From contig JBCBDU010000004.1 in the NCBI GenBank assembly GCA_038529355.1, forward strand, positions 62,001 through 126,000: a DNA stretch of 64,000 nt, given 5' to 3'. The DNA comes from CALBPI01 sp038529355. Lineage in GTDB: Bacteria > Pseudomonadota > Gammaproteobacteria > Steroidobacterales > Woeseiaceae. Positions 17,251-26,771 of this stretch are shown piece by piece (the first letter of the stretch is position 1; each line of letters opens with the position of its first letter). Both the position numbers and the translations under genes were made by a program. Below the pieces are notes generated by a model that was not told the origin of the DNA, ran no database searches, and was given only the letters and a program-made list of their open reading frames with translations.

Positions 17251-19197
17251 ATGAACAATAACAAACAAAAAAACGTCCTTCGATCGCGGCTGCTGCCAGG
17301 GTTGATTGCTACCATTCTCGCCGGCGGCATCACGCCGGCATACGCACTCGAACTCGGCGATGCCACGGTGCGCTCCGCGATTGGCGAACGGCTGTTAGTC
17401 GAGATCCCGTTTCAAACCGATTCCTTCACCGCATCGAGCTGTTTCCTGCCGACGCTTAATGGCGGACCGGCGCTAGGTAGTGTGCGCGTGACGCAACGCG
17501 GCAGTTCGTTAATCCTGACGACAACGCGCCTGATTCGTGAGCCGATGCTCGATCTGCGGATCGATGTTGAATGCGCAGGCACACCTCGATTGCGGCGTGA
17601 GTATGTGTTGTTTATCGACCCGGCCAGTCGCGTATCGGACGTGCAACGGCGTATTTCAGCGGCACCGGTTGTCGTTGCACAGGATACGCGCCGCCCTCGC
17701 GCGCGACGCACAGTACCTGCACCTGTGCAATCAGCGCGCATTGAAGGCACGCAATATGAAGTGCAGCGCGGAGATTCGGTCTCTGCGATCGCGCTGCGCA
17801 TCAAACAACCCGAACAAAAAATGTGGGACGTCGTCGACGATATCGTGGCGGCCAATCCAGACGCATTCATCGATGGTGACGCGGATCGACTCCTCGCCGG
17901 CGTTGCGCTGACGTTGCCCGCTTATGCCGTCACTATGAATGCCAGTGCGCCAGCGACAACGGCCAGCGCATCAGTCACGCCCATTAACAGCGTCGCAAGC
18001 GCTGCTACAGCGCCGACCGAGCCGGAGCCGACACCGCCTGCAACGACTGCCGGCACGCCTGCCCCGGCCAGCGACGCGCCGTCCAGCGCCACAGCGGAGC
18101 AAACCCGCGCGCTGATGTCAGTACTGCAAGATGCGGCGGCCGAACGCGCGCAGCGCGCCAACGAAGCGGCCGCGACACCTACACCAGAGACTGTTGCGGA
18201 TGCATCAATCGCTGACAGTCCATTCAAGCCGCTGCCTGCGCCGGTCGCCACACCGCTGCCTGCGCCGGTCACTGAAAGCGCCGCCGATGCGCAGAGCATT
18301 CCTTTGGCACAAAGCACAACGTTGCTTGACCGTCTGGTCGCGATGATGTTGGGTATGGCTGGCGCGATTGCGCTTTGGATGCTGTGGCAAATCGCCAGCG
18401 CTGGTAGCCGACGCAAGAAACGCGATGCGGCGAAAGCATCGTTGATCGTCAAGCCTGCGCGCACGATGTCTGCGCCGCGTGCTGTCGTAAATCGCAACGC
18501 CGCGGTGGCGACTCCAACAACACCGCTGCGCGACAATGAGATCGAAATTACCCGCCTGGATATCGATTTCGGCGCCGTTCCCGATGACAATATTCCGGCA
18601 ATTGACCTGAATCTTGATGCACCGCTAGACGCGCCGGAGACGGCTGTCGATAGCATGGCGATGGACGAGCAATATGCCGATCCTCGCTTCGCCACGCCTA
18701 TCGAAGTACAGGAGCTGCATACAGCCGAAGGCACGACAGCGCGTGAGGCGCTGGATGCAGAAACGCAACGTCTGCTCGAACAGGATTACGAGCAACAGCT
18801 GACGCGAACTCAACAGCTCAACAAGGAAATCGCGGCCAAAGCCCTGGGCATCGCGCGCGACGACGTCGACGCCACCGCGCAGCTGCCGCGCGTCGACGAC
18901 GATGATGCGACCGCACAGTTGCCACGCATTGATGACACCGAAGAATTCGATGCCCTGGATGAGACCCTGTCCGGTGTCGAAGCGCTTGATGAGCCAACGG
19001 TGACGCAAGAGGTCATTGACGATGAGGACATCACAGCAAACATGTCTCTGGACATTGATCTTGACGATGAAGACTACAACGACGTGTCGGGTCTGTTGCG
19101 CAGTCCAACCGACGACATCGTCAATGCTGAGCTGGATGAAGCCAGCGATGACTTCGACAACGACCGCACCGAAAAATTGACCCGCCGCGCCTACTAG
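17251..19197 (+). CDS. Second FimV-like LysM membrane protein
   Basis: About 648 residues from ATG at 17251, with AAGGGA upstream. Layout: signal peptide (about 10-32), FimV-type N-terminal domain starting LELGDATVRSAIGE (to about 125) with Cys64 and Cys108 as a possible disulfide, LysM-like domain (165-224), Pro/Ala/Thr linker, one membrane helix (about 362-384), and a strongly acidic cytoplasmic tail. It lacks the C-terminal TPR motif of the larger FimV at 4668-7610. The tail holds two copies of ATAQLPR next to acidic residues. Its place directly after fimX suggests a joint role in polar pilus control; that is inference. Confidence 0.82.
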   Translation: MNNNKQKNVLRSRLLPGLIATILAGGITPAYALELGDATVRSAIGERLLVEIPFQTDSFTASSCFLPTLNGGPALGSVRVTQRGSSLILTTTRLIREPMLDLRIDVECAGTPRLRREYVLFIDPASRVSDVQRRISAAPVVVAQDTRRPRARRTVPAPVQSARIEGTQYEVQRGDSVSAIALRIKQPEQKMWDVVDDIVAANPDAFIDGDADRLLAGVALTLPAYAVTMNASAPATTASASVTPINSVASAATAPTEPEPTPPATTAGTPAPASDAPSSATAEQTRALMSVLQDAAAERAQRANEAAATPTPETVADASIADSPFKPLPAPVATPLPAPVTESAADAQSIPLAQSTTLLDRLVAMMLGMAGAIALWMLWQIASAGSRRKKRDAAKASLIVKPARTMSAPRAVVNRNAAVATPTTPLRDNEIEITRLDIDFGAVPDDNIPAIDLNLDAPLDAPETAVDSMAMDEQYADPRFATPIEVQELHTAEGTTAREALDAETQRLLEQDYEQQLTRTQQLNKEIAAKALGIARDDVDATAQLPRVDDDDATAQLPRIDDTEEFDALDETLSGVEALDEPTVTQEVIDDEDITANMSLDIDLDDEDYNDVSGLLRSPTDDIVNAELDEASDDFDNDRTEKLTRRAY

Positions 19198-19211
19198 CCT
19201 GGCGGTTGCAG

Positions 19212-21458
19212 CTACTCTGAGACGCTGAGCCGGTCCACCTTACGGTAATTGCGCGACAACATTTGCCCGCGATTGCCGCGCGTGCCGATGTAGCGCTCCA
19301 GCTCAGCCGGCTTCAGCGTCATGTGCCGATCGCCGCAATGGACCACCAGTGATGCGCCCGGCGCAATAGACGCTATGGCCACCATCCATTCGTCGCCGGA
19401 CTCGAATTTGCGCTTCGGTATATCGACAATCTTGTTGCCTTTGCCGCGCGCCAGCTCGGGCAGATCGTCTAGATCAAACACCAGCAGTCGACCAGTGTTA
19501 CTCACCGCCGCCAATTGCTCACCTTCGAGCCATTGCGTCGCGGCGGGCACGAGTACACCGGCGTTCTTGGTAACATTTAAAACCGCTTTGCCGGCCTTCG
19601 CGCGACTGACAACGGTTTCCGCCTGCAGCACAAAACCGTAGCCGGCGCTGGTGGCAACCACCCAGCGATCCTCGGGCGAACCAAACATGACACCGCAAAA
19701 CGCGGCACCATCCGGCGGATTGAAATGACCCGAAAGTGGCTCACCTTGTCCACGCGCTGACGGCAACGCATGTGCCAGCACGCTGTACACGCGACCGGTG
19801 CTGTCGACGAACAGCGCTGTCTGGTTGCTCTTGCCACGCGCCGAAGACAGGAATTCATCACCGGCCTTATAGTTCAGCGCGCGCGGATCGATTTCGTGTC
19901 CTTTCGCCGCACGCGCCCAACCACGGCGTGACAGCACGACGGTTACCGGTTCGCTCGCGACGAGCGCCGTCTCATCCAGCGCGCGCCCGACCTCACGCTC
20001 GACCAATACGGTACGACGCTCGTCACCGTGCAGCTCGGCATCAGCTTTGATCTCTTTCTTGATCAGCGTCTTCAGTCGGGCATCGCTACCCAGCAGTTTT
20101 TCGATCTCCGCTTTTTCCGCATTTAGCTCGTCCTGCTCACCGCGGATTTTCATCTCTTCGAGTTTGGCAAGATTGCGCAAGCGCAAATTCAGGATCGCAT
20201 CGGCCTGGCGCTCACTGAGCTTGAAGCGCCGCATCAACTCATCGCGCGGTTTGTCTTGCTCGCGAATAATTGCGATGACCTCGTCAATGTCGAGATAGGC
20301 AATGAGCAAACCGGCCAAAATATGCAAGCGGTCGTCGACCTTCGCCAGACGCGTCTCGAGGCGGCGCACGACACAGCCCTTGCGAAACGCCAACCACTCC
20401 ACCAACAAGCTGCGCAAGTCGAACACCTGCGGTTTGCCGGACAGACCGATCACATTCATGTTCACGCGTAGCGTTTTTTCCAGGGTTGTTGTCGCATACA
20501 GATGCGACATCAACGCATCTACATCAACGCGGCGTGATTTCGGCGTGATGACAATACGCACCGGTGCCACGTGGTCAGATTCATCGCGCACGTCCTCGAC
20601 CATCGGCAATTTCTTGTTGCGAATCTGTGCTGCGATTTCCGTGATAATTTTGGCGCCGGACGTCTGGAACGGCAGCTCGGTGATCACAATGTCATCGTCT
20701 TCACGTAACCACACCGCCCGCGCGCGCAGCGTGCCGTTGCCGGTCTCATAGATGGCAGCGATATCGCTGGCAGGCGAAATGATCTCGCCGCCGGTCGGAA
20801 AATCCGGTCCTTTGATGTGACGACACAGATCGGCGACGGTCGCTTTGGGTTTTTCGAGCAAGTGCACCAGCGCATTGGCAACTTCGCGCAGGTTGTGTGG
20901 CGGGATATCCGTCGACATGCCCACCGCAATTCCGCTGGTGCCATTCAATAACAAGTTCGGCAATCGCGCCGGCAGCGCAACCGGCTCATCCATCGTGCCG
21001 TCGAAGTTGGGCTGCCAATCCACGGTGCCCAGACCGAGTTCGGCCAGCAGTGTGTCGGCGTACGGACGCAGCTTCGCCTCGGTGTAGCGCATCGCAGCGA
21101 ATGATTTCGGATCGTCGGTGGAACCCCAGTTGCCTTGCCCGAACACGATCGGGTAGCGGTAGGAGAAATCCTGCGCCATCAGCACCATCGCCTCGTAGCA
21201 CGCAGAATCGCCGTGCGGATGGTACTTGCCGATGACATCGCCGACCGTGCGTGCCGATTTTTTCGGTTTCGCATCGGCGCCCAGTCGCAACTCGCTCATC
21301 GCGTAGATGATGCGGCGCTGTACCGGTTTGAGTCCATCACCAACGTGCGGCAGCGCGCGATCCAGAATGACGTACATCGAGTAGTCGAGGTAAGCCTTTT
21401 CCGTGTAGCTGCGCAGCGCCAGTTGCTCTACGCCTTCAAAGTTCAACGTGTTTTGCAT
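19212..21458 (-). CDS. parC: DNA topoisomerase IV subunit A
   Basis: 748 residues, ParC length rather than GyrA. The catalytic tyrosine is Tyr125 in AAMRYTEAKL. The quinolone-resistance region reads YHPHGDSACYE with Ser85 and Glu89 (E. coli Ser80/Glu84), the susceptible-type residues. A coiled-coil gate and a C-terminal beta-pinwheel with degenerate blades follow. Topo IV unlinks daughter chromosomes. The gene starts 23 bases after parE. It converges with the FimV-like gene, 14 bases apart. Confidence 0.96.
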   Translation of the reverse strand: MQNTLNFEGVEQLALRSYTEKAYLDYSMYVILDRALPHVGDGLKPVQRRIIYAMSELRLGADAKPKKSARTVGDVIGKYHPHGDSACYEAMVLMAQDFSYRYPIVFGQGNWGSTDDPKSFAAMRYTEAKLRPYADTLLAELGLGTVDWQPNFDGTMDEPVALPARLPNLLLNGTSGIAVGMSTDIPPHNLREVANALVHLLEKPKATVADLCRHIKGPDFPTGGEIISPASDIAAIYETGNGTLRARAVWLREDDDIVITELPFQTSGAKIITEIAAQIRNKKLPMVEDVRDESDHVAPVRIVITPKSRRVDVDALMSHLYATTTLEKTLRVNMNVIGLSGKPQVFDLRSLLVEWLAFRKGCVVRRLETRLAKVDDRLHILAGLLIAYLDIDEVIAIIREQDKPRDELMRRFKLSERQADAILNLRLRNLAKLEEMKIRGEQDELNAEKAEIEKLLGSDARLKTLIKKEIKADAELHGDERRTVLVEREVGRALDETALVASEPVTVVLSRRGWARAAKGHEIDPRALNYKAGDEFLSSARGKSNQTALFVDSTGRVYSVLAHALPSARGQGEPLSGHFNPPDGAAFCGVMFGSPEDRWVVATSAGYGFVLQAETVVSRAKAGKAVLNVTKNAGVLVPAATQWLEGEQLAAVSNTGRLLVFDLDDLPELARGKGNKIVDIPKRKFESGDEWMVAIASIAPGASLVVHCGDRHMTLKPAELERYIGTRGNRGQMLSRNYRKVDRLSVSE

Positions 21459-21481
21459 GATGTATCGTTTCTCACCGTCGC

Positions 21482-23368
21482 TCAGACGGCCGCAAGATTT
21501 CCGGTTGTCTCAAGCCACTCGCGACGATCCGCTGCACGCTTTTTGCTCAGCAGCATGTCCAGCATCTGATCCGTATTGGCTTCACCGTCGATGGTCAGTT
21601 GCACCAACCGACGCGTATCGGGGTTCATTGTCGTTTCACGCAATTGCGCAGGGCTCATCTCGCCCAGACCCTTAAATCGGGTAACGGTCGTCTTCAGGCG
21701 CTTCTTATCGGCAGGCAAACCATCGATGATCGCCTGTCGCTCGGCCTCATCAAGCGCGTAGAACACTTCCTTTCCCACGTCCACGCGATACAACGGCGGC
21801 ATCGCAACGTAGACATGACCGGCACCGACCAGTGGCCGAAAGTGACGCAAGAACAGCGCGCACAGCAATGTGGCAATGTGCGCGCCATCCGAATCGGCGT
21901 CCGCCAGAATGCACACCTTGTGATAGCGCAACGCGTCGAGATCAAGCGCCCCCGGATCCACGCCAATCGCCACGCTGATGTCATGAACTTCCTGCGAGGC
22001 CAAAATTTGCGTGGTGTCGACCTCCCATGTGTTCAGAATCTTGCCACGCAGCGGCATGATCGCCTGGGTTTCGCGATCACGCGCCTGTTTGGCCGAGCCG
22101 CCCGCCGAGTCACCTTCGACCAGAAACAACTCCGAGCGGACCGGCTCCTGACAGGCACAGTCCGCAAGCTTGCCGGGCAGCGCTGGCCCAGCAACGACTT
22201 TCTTGCGCACGACCTTCTTCGCCGCTCGCAGACGCTGCTGCGCGCGCGATATTGCCAGCTGGGCGATCTGCTCACCGGTATCCGGATGCTGGTTAAGCCA
22301 CAGGGCAAAATTGTCCTTGACGACGCCGGTCACGTAACCGGCCGCCTCGCGCGATGACAGTCGCTCTTTGGTTTGGCCGGAGAACTGGGCGTCGGCCAAT
22401 TTTACCGACACGACGTAACTGACGCGATCCCAAACGTCGTCAGGTGCCAGCTTCACGCCGCGCGGCAGGATGTTGCGGAACTCGCAAAAGTCGCGAATTG
22501 CTTCTGTGAGCCCGGTGCGCAAACCGTTGACGTGCGTGCCACCCTGCGCGGTCGGGATCAGATTCACATAGCTTTCCGTCGACAGTGGCCCATCATCGGT
22601 CTGCCAGACCAGCGCCCAGTCGAGCGCAGCATCGTCGTCGCTGTCGGATCCCGAATACGGTGTGGCCGGCAGTGTTGCCGCGCCATCCAGCGCCTCGGTC
22701 AGATACTGCTCCAGACCCTGATCGTAATGCCAGACTTCAGACTCGCCGCTCTTCTCGTCCTTGAAGCTGACGCGCAGCCCCGGGCACAGCACAGCTTTGG
22801 CGCGCAACGCATGCTTGAGCCGGCCGACCGAGAAATTGACCGAGTCAAAATACTGCTTGTCGGGCCAGAAGCGCAGTCGTGTACCCGTGTTGGCCTTGCC
22901 GACCTTGCCAACGACTTCCAACGCACTGGTGCGCTTGCCACCCTTGAACGAAATATTGTGTTCTTTGCCGTCGCGTTTGATCCAGACTTCGAGTTGTGAC
23001 GACAGTGCATTGACGACAGATACACCCACGCCATGCAAACCACCGGAGAATTGATAGTTGTCGTTGGAGAATTTACCGCCGGCATGCAGCCGCGTGAGAA
23101 TCAGCTCGACCCCCGGGATCTTCTCTTTCGGGTGTTTATCGACCGGCATTCCACGCCCATCGTCACTCACTTGTAGCGAGCCGTCCTTGTACAGCACCAC
23201 GTCAATGCTGTCGCAATGTCCGCCCAGCGCTTCATCGACGCTGTTATCGATGACTTCGTGCGCGAGGTGGTTCGGGCGTGCCGTATCCGTATACATCCCC
23301 GGCCGCCGGCGCACCGGTTCCAGGCCGCTTAGCACCTCGATATCGGAAGCCTGATAACTGTTGCTCAT
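21482..23368 (-). CDS. parE: DNA topoisomerase IV subunit B
   Basis: 628 residues from ATG at 23368, with GGAGA upstream. The GHKL ATPase domain has VIDNSVDEALGGHCD, DDGRGMPVD and GGLHGVGVSVVNAL. The TOPRIM domain has LVEGDSAGGSAKQARDR and DADSDGAHI. Size fits ParE rather than GyrB (about 800). It is followed by parC on the same strand. The leader contains a 10-base inverted repeat at 23400-23428. Confidence 0.96.
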   Translation of the reverse strand: MSNSYQASDIEVLSGLEPVRRRPGMYTDTARPNHLAHEVIDNSVDEALGGHCDSIDVVLYKDGSLQVSDDGRGMPVDKHPKEKIPGVELILTRLHAGGKFSNDNYQFSGGLHGVGVSVVNALSSQLEVWIKRDGKEHNISFKGGKRTSALEVVGKVGKANTGTRLRFWPDKQYFDSVNFSVGRLKHALRAKAVLCPGLRVSFKDEKSGESEVWHYDQGLEQYLTEALDGAATLPATPYSGSDSDDDAALDWALVWQTDDGPLSTESYVNLIPTAQGGTHVNGLRTGLTEAIRDFCEFRNILPRGVKLAPDDVWDRVSYVVSVKLADAQFSGQTKERLSSREAAGYVTGVVKDNFALWLNQHPDTGEQIAQLAISRAQQRLRAAKKVVRKKVVAGPALPGKLADCACQEPVRSELFLVEGDSAGGSAKQARDRETQAIMPLRGKILNTWEVDTTQILASQEVHDISVAIGVDPGALDLDALRYHKVCILADADSDGAHIATLLCALFLRHFRPLVGAGHVYVAMPPLYRVDVGKEVFYALDEAERQAIIDGLPADKKRLKTTVTRFKGLGEMSPAQLRETTMNPDTRRLVQLTIDGEANTDQMLDMLLSKKRAADRREWLETTGNLAAV

Positions 23369-23399
23369 CGTATCTCCAAACAGCCGTTGCAAACGGCGA

Positions 23400-23428
23400 G
23401 CGCGATAAATCGCGACATTTTATCGCGC
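23400..23428. promoter_or_regulatory. 10-bp inverted repeat in the parE leader
   Basis: GCGCGATAAA at 23400-23409 and TTTATCGCGC at 23419-23428 are perfect inverted arms around a 9-base spacer that itself begins TCGCG. It lies 32 bases upstream of parE and 120 upstream of divergent xseB. A second short palindrome, CAGGCA-GA-TGCCTG, is at 23437-23450. There is no T-run beside the arms, so a terminator is unlikely; an operator or mRNA stem-loop for parE is more plausible. Confidence 0.4.
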
Positions 23429-23548
23429 CATGATAACAGGCAGATGCCTGTTCCGCGCTTATCGCGTGACTGGTAATCAACAGCAGATAGACAGCACTGG
23501 CACCGATATTGTGTACACTCTCGGCCAGACAAACTACAGGTGGTTGTG

Positions 23549-23779
23549 ATGGCCAAAAAGGTCGATTTGGAGAAATCCCTGGCGGAACTCGAGGCACTAG
23601 TCGGTGAACTGGAGAGCGGTGAGCTGGGGCTGGATGCAGCAATGAAAAAATTCGAGCGCGGCGTTGCGCTAACGCGCGATTGCCAAACGGCCCTGACGAG
23701 CGCCGAACAGCGCGTTAGCGTGTTACTTGCAGAGTCCGGTCTGGATGATGATCCGGTGCCGCTGGATAATGACGACTAG
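23549..23779 (+). CDS. xseB: Exodeoxyribonuclease VII small subunit
   Basis: 76 residues from ATG at 23549. The all-helical XseB pattern is clear: LEKSLAELEALVGELESGEL, then MKKFERGVALTRDCQTALTSAEQRV, and an acidic tail. It forms exonuclease VII with XseA, which degrades single-stranded DNA. In most gammaproteobacteria ispA and dxs follow; here the downstream 249 bases are empty and the next gene is on the other strand. That spacer holds only a short palindrome, CAACGT-AA-ACGTTG, at 23974-23987. Confidence 0.93.
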   Translation: MAKKVDLEKSLAELEALVGELESGELGLDAAMKKFERGVALTRDCQTALTSAEQRVSVLLAESGLDDDPVPLDNDD

Positions 23780-24028
23780 GCTAAGGGTGTAGCTGTCACC
23801 GCAGCGCGCCTCGTTCGGCTAATTAGATTTTCGTGCCAGATCAACAACTGCGCACTGCATCGGGCAAAGCAGCGTGTATTCGCGATAGTTGGACAACCTC
23901 TGATAAATTCGGATCAGGCCGTCATCGTTGGTACAAACCCTGACGGTAAGGGCTAAAGATCACACCGCATGCTCAACGTAAACGTTGCGCCAGCCATTCG
24001 CAGTAACGCTTGCGCCTATGCAACAACT

Positions 24029-25336
24029 TCAGGTTTGCGCACCACCTGCTCGCTGCAGACGCTCGATCAACGAACGCAGGAAGACCTTGTTGAAACGCAG
24101 CTGACAGCTTGACGAGACCTGCTCCATCAGCGTGGCACTGACGCGCAACAAGTTGACCGGCGACTTGGCACGAATCGATGCATTGCGTTTGGCGTCGCTC
24201 AAATAGCTGGACTCGCCGAAACAATCGCCGCGACCAAGCTCACCGACTGCGCGCCGACCGCTGATGACTTGCGCCTCACCGGTCACAATGATGTAGAAGC
24301 GGTCATCAATCTCACCCTCGCGCACGATGTCTTCGTCGGCATCGTACTCGCTAATCTCGCCAGCGCGCAGTACTTCCCAGATTTCCGAATGCGAAAAGTC
24401 GTGGAAGAAGCTCAAACGACGCAGCAAATCGAAATGTTCCTGGTTATCGAACTGGTCTGCCTTCGCACGCAGATCCTGATAGACATGCGTCAGCTCCGCC
24501 GCCAGCGACAAACCGTTCGCATAGCGTTTGTCAGGCGACTTTTGCAGCATGACTGCCACGATATTCTCCAGCTCGTCAGGAATGTCTTCGCGATAGCGAT
24601 GGATCGGCGGCGGGGTCGCAAACACGATCTGGTGCAACAGCTTCGACAGGTTACCGGCGCGGAACGGTCGGAAGCCAGTCAACAACTCATACATGACGGC
24701 GCCGAGTGAGTACAGATCCGAGCGATTGGTTAGCTCCTCTGACTGCACCTGCTCGGGCGACATGTAACTCGGTGATCCTGCGATGCCTTCAATACGTGAA
24801 ACATCGGCGTCCTTGATGATCGCGATACCGAAGTCGATGACACGTACGTCATTGTCGACTGTCAACATGATGTTGCTGGGCTTGATATCGCGATGGATGA
24901 CGCCGCGACCGTGCGCGTAGTGCAACGCCTTAGCCGTCTTGTAGATGATCTCGATGACGTCATCGACAGGGAGCAATCGACCGGGCTTGCAGTACGATGC
25001 CAGCGTGCGGGCGCCATGAATGTGTTCGGTAACGACGTAATATTTGCCGTTCTCTTCGCCGGCATCATAGATCGGCATGATGTTCGGATGCTGCAACATG
25101 CCAACCATGTGCGCTTCGTTGAAAAACATCTTGCGCGTGACACGCGAACGTTCGGCTTCGACCTCATCGGAACCGATGTTGTAGACCTTGATGGCGACGT
25201 CGCGCCGGTAGTACGGGTCGTGCGACAGATAGACGGTGCCAGTACTGCCACGCCCTACTTCATTCACGATGACGTATTTGCCGAACTTGTCCGGCACATC
25301 ATTGGCCGGGACTGTCGTGGCTGCACTACTGGCCAT
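24029..25336 (-). CDS. Ser/Thr protein kinase with C-terminal cyclic-nucleotide-binding domain
   Basis: 435 residues. Hanks-type kinase (about 20-290): glycine loop GRGSTGTVY (28-36), Lys50 in VAIK, HRDIKPSN with catalytic Asp150, DFG at 168-170, and SPSYMSPEQ in the activation region, so it should be active. A CAP/PKA-type cNMP domain follows (about 305-420): FGESSYL with Glu375 and Arg384 nine residues on, the spacing of PKA-type phosphate-binding cassettes, though the cassette is not consensus. There is no membrane helix or PASTA repeat. It lies 14 bases after pgpA, last in the glyA-to-pgpA run. Ligand and substrates are unknown. Confidence 0.88.
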   Translation of the reverse strand: MASSAATTVPANDVPDKFGKYVIVNEVGRGSTGTVYLSHDPYYRRDVAIKVYNIGSDEVEAERSRVTRKMFFNEAHMVGMLQHPNIMPIYDAGEENGKYYVVTEHIHGARTLASYCKPGRLLPVDDVIEIIYKTAKALHYAHGRGVIHRDIKPSNIMLTVDNDVRVIDFGIAIIKDADVSRIEGIAGSPSYMSPEQVQSEELTNRSDLYSLGAVMYELLTGFRPFRAGNLSKLLHQIVFATPPPIHRYREDIPDELENIVAVMLQKSPDKRYANGLSLAAELTHVYQDLRAKADQFDNQEHFDLLRRLSFFHDFSHSEIWEVLRAGEISEYDADEDIVREGEIDDRFYIIVTGEAQVISGRRAVGELGRGDCFGESSYLSDAKRNASIRAKSPVNLLRVSATLMEQVSSSCQLRFNKVFLRSLIERLQRAGGAQT

Positions 25337-25350
25337 AAAACTATCTCTAA

Positions 25351-25812
25351 TCAGGGCATCATAAACCCTGCCATTATTGTTAAACCGGCGGCGCCGATGA
25401 GCGCTGCCACGAGGTCATCAAGCATAATTCCGAGGCCGCCGTGGAGTCTGTGATCCAGTTCTCTTATCGGCCATGGTTTAACAATATCTAGGATGCGAAA
25501 GACCACAAAACCACCGATCAGCCACCACCAATCACGTGGTAGTGGCAACATAATCAGATACGCGCCAGCGATCTCGTCCCAGACAATACCGCCGTGATCA
25601 TGCACGCCAAGACGCTTCGAACTTTCGCCGCAAATCCAGATGCCAGCGACCGACAACGCGATCGCAATAGCAAGCTCGATCTGCCAGCCAAGCGATACCG
25701 TCAGCGCGGCCAGCAGTGTTCCCCAAACGCTGCCGGCTGTGCCCGGCGCCTTTGGCGACAAGCCGGCACCGAATCCGAATGCAAGAAAATGTACCGGATC
25801 TGAAAACACCAT
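25351..25812 (-). CDS. pgpA: Phosphatidylglycerophosphatase A
   Basis: About 153 residues from ATG at 25812, with AAGG 11 bases upstream. The frame is open to 25899, and a TTG at 25848 overlapping the thiL stop is an alternative start. Family motifs: FGFGAGLSPKAPGTAGS, IVWDEIAGAYL and RILDIVKPWPI, with about four membrane helices. PgpA dephosphorylates phosphatidylglycerol phosphate in the inner membrane. thiL-pgpA linkage is the standard one. Confidence 0.93.
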   Translation of the reverse strand: MVFSDPVHFLAFGFGAGLSPKAPGTAGSVWGTLLAALTVSLGWQIELAIAIALSVAGIWICGESSKRLGVHDHGGIVWDEIAGAYLIMLPLPRDWWWLIGGFVVFRILDIVKPWPIRELDHRLHGGLGIMLDDLVAALIGAAGLTIMAGFMMP

Positions 25813-25840
25813 CGCCGGTGAAACCTTGAGCGCATTCTTG

Positions 25841-26752
25841 TCAGTCAAAGTGGTTATATCCAGTGCGCGTCGGGCTGTTGGCGCCAAATAACTGCACATT
25901 GCCCTTACCCGCTACAACGTCACCGATGCGCTGCACGCCGGAAAAACGCTGCGCAAGTCCCGCATCGGCTGATGTGAAACACAGCACATAGTCATCGCCG
26001 CCGCCCAACGCCATATCCAGAGCACGCGCATCCCCGAACACGCGTCGCAGCGCATCGCTGACAGGGACACAATCGGCATCAATGATCAGGTCAACGTCAC
26101 TGGCAACCGCGATATGCCGGGCATCAGCCAGCAAGCCATCCGACACGTCAATAGCTGAATGCGCGCAATCGGTCAGAGACAATCCTAGCGATATCTGCGG
26201 TTGCGGATACAAAAAACGCTCGCGCAACAGCGCCGCATCATTACCGTCGATCTTTTGCTCCCAACAGGCCAACCCGCCTGCCGCATCACCGAGCACGCCG
26301 CCCACATACACACCGTCCTGCGGTTGTGCGGCTGCCCGTGTCAACGACGGCGCGGGCGCATCGCCCAACAGCTGCACCGTGACCGTCAGCGGACCGCGAG
26401 TGGTATCGCCGCCGATCAGAGACACACCAAACTGCGCGGCGATGTCAAACAGACCACGACTGAAGCGCGCAACCCATGCGGCATCGTTCTCCGGCAATGT
26501 CAGCGCCAGTGTCATCCATCGCGGCTTGGCACCCATCGCAGCCAAATCGCTCAAATTAACGGCAAGCGCACGGTGGCCAATCGCTTCGGGCGGCGCATCG
26601 TTCGGAAAATGCACGCCGGCAACCAGCGTATCGACTGCTACGGCCAACGGTTGATTGGTTGGCGCGATGAGCGCTGCATCATCACCAATACCGAGCAGCA
26701 CATCGCTGTCGTGACCGGAGAAAAATTGCTCGATCAGGCGGAATTCGTCCAT
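25841..26752 (-). CDS. thiL: Thiamine-monophosphate kinase
   Basis: About 303 residues from ATG at 26752 (MDEFRLIEQFF, the usual ThiL start); an upstream extension would run into nusB. The PurM-like ATP-binding fold shows LLGIGDDAALI, NLSDLAAMGAKP, LIGGDTTRGPLT and IDVSDGLLADARHI. It phosphorylates thiamine monophosphate to the diphosphate. The gene sits 19 bases after nusB, as in E. coli nusB-thiL-pgpA. Confidence 0.96.
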   Translation of the reverse strand: MDEFRLIEQFFSGHDSDVLLGIGDDAALIAPTNQPLAVAVDTLVAGVHFPNDAPPEAIGHRALAVNLSDLAAMGAKPRWMTLALTLPENDAAWVARFSRGLFDIAAQFGVSLIGGDTTRGPLTVTVQLLGDAPAPSLTRAAAQPQDGVYVGGVLGDAAGGLACWEQKIDGNDAALLRERFLYPQPQISLGLSLTDCAHSAIDVSDGLLADARHIAVASDVDLIIDADCVPVSDALRRVFGDARALDMALGGGDDYVLCFTSADAGLAQRFSGVQRIGDVVAGKGNVQLFGANSPTRTGYNHFD

Positions 26753-26771
26753 CGGCACACCGCGAGGCCCG

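Noticed and set aside
23780..24028. Remnant of ispA/dxs after xseB
   Set aside because: Checked for IspA motifs (Asp-rich DDxxD); none present on either strand in 249 bases.
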